From CBDUXP01 sp965371225 [NCBI: uncultured bacterium] (lineage in GTDB: Bacteria > Abyssobacteria > SURF-5 > CBDUXP01): DNA of 45,701 nucleotides. Below the pieces are notes generated by a model that had not been told where the DNA came from, made no database searches, and was given only the letters and a program-made list of their open reading frames with translations. Of the stretch, positions 7,205-13,934 are shown piece after piece (position 1 is the first letter of the stretch; every line of letters begins with the position of its first letter). The stretch lies in assembly GCA_965371225.1 (NCBI GenBank), contig CBDUXP010000030.1:1-45701 (forward strand). Direction: 5' to 3'. The position numbers and the translations under genes are program-made.

Positions 7205-8704
7205 TTAGTTCACCGTCATGTTGAACCACATCTTCATCTCGCGTTGCGCCTTCGAGACGTGGACGTGCTTCACTTCGGTGTACTCCTTCAGGCCCAGGGG
7301 GCTGTGCTCCCGGCCGATGCCGGATTGCTTGTACCCGCCGAACGGGTAGTTGACGTCGATCAGGTGGTAATCATTGATCCACACGGTCCCCGTCTGCATC
7401 TTCGCGGCCACGCGTTGCGCCTCGTCCAGATCCTCAGACCACACGCCGCCGCCGAGGCCGTACACCGAATCGTTGGCCATGCGGATGGCGTCATCCACGT
7501 CTGCGTACTTGATGACGCTGAGCACGGGCCCGAAGATCTCTTCCTGGGCGATCCGGCTCTTGTTGTCCACGTCCACAAAGATCGTGGGTTCGTACCAGTA
7601 GCCCTTTTCGAATTCCGCGCCCTCCGGCCGCTTGCCGCCACAGGCGATCTTCGCGCCCTCGTCCAGGCCGATATTCACGTAATTCTCGACCGTCTGGAGC
7701 TGCGCTTCGCTCACGATGGGCCCCATGGTGTTCATCATGTTCATCTGGTCGCCGATGGTGATGGTCTTCGCCCGCTCGACCATCTTGTCGACGAACTCGT
7801 CGTGCACCTTTTCGCTCAGGAACAGGCGCGTGCCGGACTCGCAGACCTGGCCCTGGTGGAAGAACGTGGCGAACAGCGAGCCGTCTACGGCGCAATCGAT
7901 GTTCGCGTCGTCCAGCACGATGTTCGCGCTCTTGCCGCCCAGCTCCAGCGTGCATTTCTTGATGTTCCCCGACGCCAACTGCATGATGCGGCGGCCCACC
8001 TCCGTCGAGCCGGTGAACGAAACCTTGTCCACCAGCGGACTGCCGGCCATTTCCTCACCCACGGTCGACCCGCCGCCGGTCACGAAGTTCACCACCCCGC
8101 TGGGGATGGCGGACTCGTCGATGCACTGCATGAGCCGCCGCGCGCTCAGGGGGGTGTAGCTCGCCGGCTTGAGCACCACCGTGTTGCCCATGGCGATGGC
8201 GGGACCGATCTTCCAGATCGCCATCAACAGCGGAAAATTCCAGGGGATGATCCCCGCGCACACGCCGATGGGCTCGCGCAGGATGTAGTTCGCTTGCGCG
8301 CCGGTCATCTCGTTCGTGGGCATCTCTTCCTTCAGGTCGATGCCCGCGCCCGTCGCGCCGTAGTACTGGATCTGCATGGCCGCCTGGTTGGCGTCCATCA
8401 TCTGCGTGCGCCGCAGGGTCGCGCCGGAGTCCTTGGACTCCAGAGTCGCCAGGTCTTCCCCGGCTTCCATGATCTTCGCCGCCAGGTCCTGCATCGCCTC
8501 GTTCCGCTCCTGGGGCGCCATGCGGGGCCACGGACCCTCGTCGAACGCCTTGCGCGCCGCCAGGATCGCGGCTTTGGCGTCGTCGCGGCTGCCGTTCGCT
8601 ACCTCGGCAAGGGCTTCTTCCGTGCCGGGGTTGTACGTGGTGAAGTAGCTCTTCGACTGTGGCTCGCGCCACTCCCCATCAATGAACACACCGTACTGAT
8701 CCAT
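7205..8704 (-). CDS. NAD(P)-dependent aldehyde dehydrogenase
   Basis: A 499-residue class I/II-type aldehyde dehydrogenase that oxidises an aldehyde to the acid in the cytoplasm. The catalytic Glu is E254 in TLELGGKSANI and the nucleophile is Cys288 in HQGQVCESG. The cofactor region shows IPWNFPLLMAIWKIGPA and FTGSTEVG, and the late EEIFGPVLSVIKY and PFGGYKQSGIGRE motifs are intact. The length is normal. The ATG at 8704 is preceded by AAAGGAG. A strong promoter with palindromes lies about 110 bases upstream, and a TetR regulator gene precedes it on the same strand, suggesting inducible expression with DUF779 as an operon. The physiological aldehyde is unknown; the DUF779 partner resembles that of acetaldehyde or alcohol-derived aldehyde dehydrogenases. 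Confidence 0.93.
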   Translation of the reverse strand: MDQYGVFIDGEWREPQSKSYFTTYNPGTEEALAEVANGSRDDAKAAILAARKAFDEGPWPRMAPQERNEAMQDLAAKIMEAGEDLATLESKDSGATLRRTQMMDANQAAMQIQYYGATGAGIDLKEEMPTNEMTGAQANYILREPIGVCAGIIPWNFPLLMAIWKIGPAIAMGNTVVLKPASYTPLSARRLMQCIDESAIPSGVVNFVTGGGSTVGEEMAGSPLVDKVSFTGSTEVGRRIMQLASGNIKKCTLELGGKSANIVLDDANIDCAVDGSLFATFFHQGQVCESGTRLFLSEKVHDEFVDKMVERAKTITIGDQMNMMNTMGPIVSEAQLQTVENYVNIGLDEGAKIACGGKRPEGAEFEKGYWYEPTIFVDVDNKSRIAQEEIFGPVLSVIKYADVDDAIRMANDSVYGLGGGVWSEDLDEAQRVAAKMQTGTVWINDYHLIDVNYPFGGYKQSGIGREHSPLGLKEYTEVKHVHVSKAQREMKMWFNMTVN

Positions 8705-8805
8705 CAGGCACCACTCCTTTGTTTCACCGTCGGCAGCGCCCGCGTCCGCGACACCGGGCCGCGCGCGGAACGGGCATGTGGCTTGCCGGAATCCCCAGGT
8801 CCACC

Positions 8806-8847
8806 TTACGTAAATCGCATCCTATCGCGCCCCCGAAGGGGTGTCAA
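8806..8847 (-). promoter_or_regulatory. aldehyde dehydrogenase promoter with candidate TetR operator palindromes
   Basis: Reading the minus strand, a perfect -35 TTGACA (8847-8842) is followed after 17 bases by -10 TAGGAT (8824-8819). The spacer contains the inverted repeat CCCC-TTC-GGGG (8831-8841). The expected transcription start falls on a perfect palindrome TTACGTAA (8806-8813). Both palindromes sit where a repressor would block transcription. The TetR-family gene next door is the obvious candidate, but that link is inference. Confidence 0.65.
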
Positions 8848-8990
8848 CGCGCCCCTGGCTCGGCGTCGCCCTGGCTGCTGGTGGTTGAAATGGCTCAGGC
8901 CAACCTCGCCAAACTTTCACATTCATAGAGTTGTTCCGCAGCGTTCGAGAGCCTGCATCCCAGGTGCGGCTCGCCGAAGCCGACGGTTTA

Positions 8991-9614
8991 TCAGGTGCGG
9001 TCGGGATGCCCGTCGGTCGCCGGGGCCAGGTAGCCCAGGACCGTTTGCTGGCAGATGGCGGTGGCTTCCATAAGATCGAACGCCTGATCGTTCAGCGTCC
9101 ATTGGGTCAGCAGCCCCTGCATCTGGCCGAGCAGGGCCGACGCCACCAAGTTGGTGTCCACGTCCTTGCGGAAATCCCCGGTCGCGATGCCGTCTTGGAG
9201 GATCTTCGCGATGAGGTGCCGGTAGCGCGCCGCCTGGCTGGCGCTGGCATGGCGCAGCGCCGGATGCTTGGTGGCGTGCGCCCAGAAGTCCAGCACCACC
9301 GTGTGGAATTTCTTGTTCTCGACGCACTTCTCGAACACCGCCGCGATCATGGCCTGCAAGCGCTCCAGCGGGCTCTCCGCCTCGGCCAGCCGGGCGGTGG
9401 TGAACTCGTCCAGCTCGTGGATGAGCTGCTCGAGGACGCTGATGAACAGCTCTTCCTTGTTCTTGAAGTAGTAATGGATGACGCCCTTGGACACGCCAGC
9501 AGAATCAGCAATATCCTGCATGGTGATCGAGCTATACCCCTTCAGCGCGATGGAGAAAAATGTGGCGTCGATGATCTGGGCTCGACGCTGTGGGGCGACA
9601 CCGATTTTGGGCAT
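8991..9614 (-). CDS. TetR-family transcriptional regulator
   Basis: A 207-residue DNA-binding repressor. The N-terminal helix-turn-helix is clear: IIDATFFSIALKGYSSITM, then QDIADSAGVSKGVIHYYF at about residues 33-52, then KNKEELF. A ligand-binding helical domain follows. The gene lies 286 bases upstream of the aldehyde dehydrogenase on the same strand and has its own promoter. By family precedent it would repress its own gene or the aldehyde dehydrogenase operon until a small ligand binds. The ligand is unknown. Confidence 0.9.
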   Translation of the reverse strand: MPKIGVAPQRRAQIIDATFFSIALKGYSSITMQDIADSAGVSKGVIHYYFKNKEELFISVLEQLIHELDEFTTARLAEAESPLERLQAMIAAVFEKCVENKKFHTVVLDFWAHATKHPALRHASASQAARYRHLIAKILQDGIATGDFRKDVDTNLVASALLGQMQGLLTQWTLNDQAFDLMEATAICQQTVLGYLAPATDGHPDRT

Positions 9615-9656
9615 GGTCTGCGGCGGGGGTTTTTTCTGGCCGGTTGGCTAAAAAAG

Positions 9657-9686
9657 AGTCTAGAAAGGCGCTTCCGATACTGTCAA
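9657..9686 (-). promoter_or_regulatory. promoter of the TetR gene
   Basis: On the minus strand, TTGACA (9686-9681) and TAGACT (9662-9657) are separated by 18 bases, about 42 bases before the ATG at 9614. This separates the regulator gene from pgi upstream. Confidence 0.6.
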
Positions 9687-9692
9687 CCCGTA

Positions 9693-9712
9693 GCCCGGGA
9701 CTCCGCCCGGGC
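9693..9712. repeat. GC-rich hairpin downstream of pgi
   Basis: GCCCGGG (9693-9699) and CCCGGGC (9706-9712) form a perfect 7-bp stem with a 6-base loop just past the pgi stop. No T-run follows on the minus strand, so it may stall polymerase or stabilise RNA rather than act as a classical terminator. Confidence 0.35.
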
Positions 9713-9723
9713 GCCCGCCGCGC

Positions 9724-11160
9724 TCAGACCACCGCCGGTGTGTTGCCCGGTCGCGCGAGCCGCCGGCGCTCGGCCTCGAACCCGGGCCGGCCCAGTTGGG
9801 CGTAGGCGTACCGCTTGCCCAGCTCCACCCCCGGCTGGTCGAACGGATTCACGCCGTAAAGATACCCGGCAAGCGCGGTGCTGATCTCATAGAACATGAT
9901 GAGCTGGCCCAGGGTGTACGCACTGATCTCCGGCACGCGCAGCGTCAGCACCGGCCGCTGGTTCTCCACCAGCGCGCGCAGCGTGCCTTGGTATTCGGCG
10001 GCGAACAACTCCCCCTGCGTGTGGCCGCTGAGGTAGGCGAGCCCTTCATACCGGGCGAAGCCGCGCGGGATGCGCAGGTCGCGCGCCGGCCGGTCCACCG
10101 CGAGCAGTGTGATGACCTTGTCGTTGGGCCCCTCCGTGTACAGCTGCAACTGCGAGTGTTGATCCGTGACGCCGAGGGCCCCGATAGGCGTGGGCCCCAC
10201 GTGGACGATTTTTTCGCCCGCCGCGTCGTGCTTCTTGCCCAGGCTTTCGCCCCACAATTGCGCAAACCAATCCGCGACCAGGCGCAGGCGGTGGCTGTAC
10301 GGCATCAGGACGCACAGCCGCTTCCCCTTGTCCACGTCAAACCGGTAGTGCAGCAGCGCATGCACGGCGGCCGGATTCTTGGCCACGATCTTCGTGCGGC
10401 ACCGCTGCTCCATCGCCGCGGCCCCCGCCAGCAGGTGCGCGATGTTGATGCCGCAGAACGCGGCGCTGACCAGCCCGACCGGGGTGAGGACGCTGTAGCG
10501 CCCGCCCACCCCGTCCGGCACGTCGAACGCCGTGTACCCCTCCGCCTCCACCAACGCGCGCAGGTTGCCCCGGGTGGCGTCGGTCGTGGCGATGATGTGG
10601 CGGTCCAGGCGGTCGTGGCCGACGGCGCGCAGCAGGCGCTGGCGCACCACCATGAAATTCGACATGGTCTCCGCCGTATCGCCGCTCTTGGTGATGACGT
10701 TCACCAGCGTCTTCTTCAGATTCAGCACGTCCAACAGCGCGGCGAGCCGCTCCGGATCCACGTTGTCCAGCACGTGCAACCGCGGCCGGCCCCGGCGTTT
10801 CGCCTTGGACAGCAGGTTCCATTCCGGATGGTTCAAGGCCGCCTGCAGCATGCGGTTGCCCAGCGCGGAGCCGCCGATGCCGATGACCAGGAGATCGTCG
10901 AACCGGCGCGCGGCCCGCACCGTGCGCGTGATCTGCCGAACCACGTCGTCCTGCACGTAAGGCAGCGTGTGGAACGGCATGGCCCCGGCCTTGCGGTCGG
11001 TGGCAAAGTGCGCCAGGGCCGGGGCCGCCGCGCGCACGGCCTGCTGCCACGCGTGCGCCGTCAACCCGTGCCGGGCGCCGATGGCGTCCGCCAGGGTGTG
11101 GGTGTACTCCAGTGAGATGCGGGGACGGTGGCGACCGCGGGGCGCGGTGGAAGCGGTCAT
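9724..11160 (-). CDS. pgi: glucose-6-phosphate isomerase
   Basis: A 478-residue phosphoglucose isomerase that interconverts glucose-6-phosphate and fructose-6-phosphate. It shows the sugar-phosphate (SIS) binding motif VIGIGGSALGNRML (near residue 92) and KSGDTAETMSNF. The family signature GVGGRYSVLTPVGL and the LWGESLGKK motif, with its conserved Glu, follow. The C-terminal part contains the conserved NPFDQPGVELGK motif. The length suits the bacterial short form. The ATG at 11160 is preceded by AGGAGAG. It is divergent from the DUF1232/J-domain operon, and a TATACT element on the minus strand (11208-11203) may be its -10. Neighbouring genes are not glycolytic. Confidence 0.95.
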   Translation of the reverse strand: MTASTAPRGRHRPRISLEYTHTLADAIGARHGLTAHAWQQAVRAAAPALAHFATDRKAGAMPFHTLPYVQDDVVRQITRTVRAARRFDDLLVIGIGGSALGNRMLQAALNHPEWNLLSKAKRRGRPRLHVLDNVDPERLAALLDVLNLKKTLVNVITKSGDTAETMSNFMVVRQRLLRAVGHDRLDRHIIATTDATRGNLRALVEAEGYTAFDVPDGVGGRYSVLTPVGLVSAAFCGINIAHLLAGAAAMEQRCRTKIVAKNPAAVHALLHYRFDVDKGKRLCVLMPYSHRLRLVADWFAQLWGESLGKKHDAAGEKIVHVGPTPIGALGVTDQHSQLQLYTEGPNDKVITLLAVDRPARDLRIPRGFARYEGLAYLSGHTQGELFAAEYQGTLRALVENQRPVLTLRVPEISAYTLGQLIMFYEISTALAGYLYGVNPFDQPGVELGKRYAYAQLGRPGFEAERRRLARPGNTPAVV

Positions 11161-11222
11161 GGGTGTGCTCTCCTGTGCGTGCGTCGTGTCGCTGCGACGG
11201 GCAGTATACTGCGCCGTTCCCG

Positions 11223-11251
11223 TTGACTTGTCTCGGACCCGGTGCTAGCGT
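11223..11251 (+). promoter_or_regulatory. promoter of the signalling operon
   Basis: TTGACT (11223-11228) and TAGCGT (11246-11251) are spaced by 17 bases. A second -10-like TAGCAT overlaps at 11251-11256. The expected start lies about 25 bases before the ATG at 11283. Confidence 0.5.
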
Positions 11252-11282
11252 AGCATCGCTGCTTCCGGGGGGGTCTTGTGCC

Positions 11283-11729
11283 ATGTCTGTTCGCGCGTTG
11301 CTGCTGCTGCTGTTGGCCGCATTGGGCTACGTGCTGTCCCCGCTGGATCTCATTCCGGACATTCCCGGCATCGGATGGATCGACGACGCGCTCGTGCTGT
11401 TAACTGTCGGGTACGTGGTCACGGTGTACCTGCCGCGCCACGGCGGCCTCCGGTGGGGCACCCCGCCGCCGGCCCCCGGCGCCTCCGCGGCGCCGGAGGC
11501 GGGGACCGAAGCGCCCGGGTTTGACGCGCGATTCGGGTCCGCAGACCCGCGCGTCGTGCTCGGCGTCGACCCCAGGGCCGGTGCCGAGGAACTCAAGCAG
11601 GCCTACCGGACCCTGCTATCGCAATACCACCCCGACAAGGTGTCGCACCTCAGCCCCGAATTCCAGGCGCTGGCGCACGAGCGGGTAGTGGCCATTCAGG
11701 ACGCGTACGCGCGCGTGGCGGAGGACTGA
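11283..11729 (+). CDS. DUF1232 (YkvA-like) membrane protein with C-terminal J domain
   Basis: A 148-residue protein. Residues 1-45 form the DUF1232 hairpin: a hydrophobic N-terminal segment, then LSPLDLIPDIPGIGWIDD and a second hydrophobic stretch. A Pro/Ala linker follows. The C-terminal 65 residues are a J domain with the QYHPDKV motif (HPD triad) that stimulates Hsp70 ATPase. It may recruit DnaK to the membrane. The start is taken at ATG 11283, 57 codons after the first in-frame ATG, because the promoter lies between them. One base separates it from the next gene, so the three genes form an operon. Confidence 0.85.
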   Translation: MSVRALLLLLLAALGYVLSPLDLIPDIPGIGWIDDALVLLTVGYVVTVYLPRHGGLRWGTPPPAPGASAAPEAGTEAPGFDARFGSADPRVVLGVDPRAGAEELKQAYRTLLSQYHPDKVSHLSPEFQALAHERVVAIQDAYARVAED

Positions 11730-11730
11730 C

Positions 11731-12081
11731 ATGCCGTACTGTCCCAGTTGCGGTCAAGAATTCGTCCCGGGGGTGGACCGCTGCACCGATTGCGACGTGC
11801 CCCTCCAGGCGACGCCCCCAACCGACGCGCAACGCACGACGCACCCCGACGAGCACGTGCTGGACGTGTTCGCTACGCAGGATCCCTCCGAGGCCCAGGT
11901 GGTGGCCGGCCTGCTGGAGGCGAATGACATCACGTGCAGCCAGCACTCGGGCGTGCCGCAGAACGTGTTGCCCCTCCACGTGGATTCGCTCGAGGAGATC
12001 CGCATCTTCGTGGCGGCACACGACGCCGAAACCGCGCGGGGGCTGATCGCGTCGCGCGAGGGGGAGCCGGGTGACGGGTAA
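11731..12081 (+). CDS. zinc-ribbon protein with DUF2007-like domain
   Basis: A 116-residue protein. The N-terminal CPSCG and CTDC knuckles (residues 4-23) form a zinc ribbon. After a short linker, residues 42-110 resemble the DUF2007 putative signal-transducing fold (VFATQDPSEAQVVAGLLEAN, then V(D)SLEEIRIFVAAHDAETARGLI). The start follows the previous stop by one base, with GGCGGAGGAC as ribosome binding site. Its end overlaps the start of the FHA protein by 11 bases, so translation is probably coupled. A regulatory or partner role with the downstream phosphatase is inferred from context only. Confidence 0.8.
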   Translation: MPYCPSCGQEFVPGVDRCTDCDVPLQATPPTDAQRTTHPDEHVLDVFATQDPSEAQVVAGLLEANDITCSQHSGVPQNVLPLHVDSLEEIRIFVAAHDAETARGLIASREGEPGDG

Positions 12082-13783
12082 GCCGGTTGCCTTGCTGCGC
12101 GTGGTGGAAGGCACCCGGCGCGGCGATTCGATTCCGCTGACCTGCCGCGTCGGCGAAGTCTGGTCCATTGGCCGCTCCCTGGAAAACACCGTCTGTCTGA
12201 CCGACGCGGAAGTGTCCCGGCGGCATGCGACGGTGACCTTCGACGGGGGCGGCTTCACGCTGGCCGATAACCGCAGCACGAACGGCACCTTTGTGAACGG
12301 GGCGTTCACCCCGAAGGTCGTGTTGCGGAACGGGGACGAAATTCGGTTCGGCGAAGCGGTCCTGCGGTTCGAACAGATGACCACCACCACGGGCCCGCCG
12401 GCGGTCAACATGGACACGGTGCAGCTGATCGCCGACGATTCGGACATGACGGCGACCCCGAGCGTCAATATGACGCTGGCGATCGGCGACACCCAGTTGC
12501 GCGCCAGCGAACCCGATACGCAGAACCTCGCGGAACTGCAAACCGCCCACGAACGGCTCGCTATCCTGCACGAAGTCAATCAGGCGGTGGCAACGGCGGT
12601 GGACCAGGATGGCATGCTCGACCAGATCATGATGCAGCTGGCGGGCCTCAAAGACTTCGACCGTGGCTTCATTCTGCTGTACGACGAGGCCGGCGAGTTG
12701 CAAGTGCGCGCCCAGTATGAGCGGCCGGGCCTGTCGAAGGACATCGGCACTGCCCTGATCAGCCGCACCGTGTTGGACCAGGTGGTGGATGACGGCGTTG
12801 CCGTCCTCTGTTCCGACTTGCAGAACGATCCGCGATTCGAGCGGGCCGAGAGCATACGCCTCGGCAGCGTGCGCAGCGTCATCTGCGCGCCCTTGGTCGC
12901 GCATGGAGAAGTGCTGGGCGTGTTGCATCTGGACAGCGAATCCCTGCACAACGCCTTTTCAGAGCACGACCTGCGGCTGTTCACGACCATCGCGAACGAC
13001 ATTAGCATCGCGCTCGCGAACCAACGCATGCGCGACCGGCTGATCGAACGGCAGCGGATCGAGCACGAATTGGAAATCGCCAGCCAGATCCAGCAGAACT
13101 TCTTGCCGACGCACGTCCCGGTGAACCCGAAGATCCACCTGTGCGGGCGCAACGTCCCAGCGCTGGAGGTGGGCGGCGACTACTACGATTATTTCAACCT
13201 CGGCGACGACCTGTTCGCCGTGGTGATCGGCGACGTGTCCGGCAAGGGGGTGCCCGCGGCCATGTTGATGGTGAAGGCGATGACGGAGTTTCGTGGCCGC
13301 GCCGTGGATTGCCGTACCAGCACCGCGGCCGCCGTCGCGGAGCTGAACGCCGTCCTCGCGCCCGCGACTATGCGCGGCATGTTCATCACCCTCGCCTATC
13401 TCGTGATCGACACGAGCGACTTGACCATGCAATACACGAACGCCGGGCATTTATCACCCCTCTTGCTGCCCCAGAGCGGGGAAGTCGCCGAGCTGCATTC
13501 GGCGCGGGGCATTCCGGTGGGGATCATGCCCGTGGCGACCTACGAGGAGGCCACGGTGACCCTCCAGCCGGGCGATACGATTTTTCTGACGACGGACGGG
13601 GTGACCGAGGCGCGGAACAGTGCCAAGGAGGAGCTGGGCGATGCGCAGCTCCGCACCATGCTGACCAAGCATCGCGCCGATCCGGATGCGCTGGTGGCCG
13701 CGGTGGTGGACGAGACGCTGGCGTTCGTGGGGGCCGCGCCGCAACACGACGACATCACGGCCGTCGCTATCCGCGTCGGCTAG
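12071..13783 (+). CDS. FHA-GAF-SpoIIE (PP2C-type) serine phosphatase
   Basis: A 570-residue cytoplasmic signalling protein with three domains. The FHA domain (about 28-98) has the phosphothreonine-binding pattern IGRSLENTV, SRRHA and STNGTFVNG. The GAF domain (about 165-310) includes RSVICAPLVAHGEVLGVLHLDS. A short coiled linker (RLIERQRIEHELEIASQIQQ) leads to the SpoIIE/PP2C phosphatase (about 340-568), with metal-ligand motifs VGGDYYDYF, VIGDVSGKGVPAAM, FLTTDGVTEARN and HDDITAVAIRV. It probably dephosphorylates an anti-sigma-factor antagonist or similar target in response to a GAF ligand. The start is GTG at 12071. No target or kinase gene is adjacent. Confidence 0.92.
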   Translation: MTGKPVALLRVVEGTRRGDSIPLTCRVGEVWSIGRSLENTVCLTDAEVSRRHATVTFDGGGFTLADNRSTNGTFVNGAFTPKVVLRNGDEIRFGEAVLRFEQMTTTTGPPAVNMDTVQLIADDSDMTATPSVNMTLAIGDTQLRASEPDTQNLAELQTAHERLAILHEVNQAVATAVDQDGMLDQIMMQLAGLKDFDRGFILLYDEAGELQVRAQYERPGLSKDIGTALISRTVLDQVVDDGVAVLCSDLQNDPRFERAESIRLGSVRSVICAPLVAHGEVLGVLHLDSESLHNAFSEHDLRLFTTIANDISIALANQRMRDRLIERQRIEHELEIASQIQQNFLPTHVPVNPKIHLCGRNVPALEVGGDYYDYFNLGDDLFAVVIGDVSGKGVPAAMLMVKAMTEFRGRAVDCRTSTAAAVAELNAVLAPATMRGMFITLAYLVIDTSDLTMQYTNAGHLSPLLLPQSGEVAELHSARGIPVGIMPVATYEEATVTLQPGDTIFLTTDGVTEARNSAKEELGDAQLRTMLTKHRADPDALVAAVVDETLAFVGAAPQHDDITAVAIRVG

Positions 13784-13934
13784 ACTTCCCCCCGGGCCTG
13801 CGGTAGACTCGCCGCGGTTTTTGCGGAGCGGCCCCGCCGGGCCCCGGCCTCACGCGCCGCGGCCGCCCACGGGTGGCCGGCGGACCTGCCCGTCGCCGCC
13901 GTCGCGTTCCCTGGCCGCCCCGCCGAAGGAGCCC

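Noticed and set aside
9693-9712. Rho-independent terminator for pgi
   Set aside because: The hairpin is real but lacks a T-run on the pgi strand, so it is listed only as a repeat.
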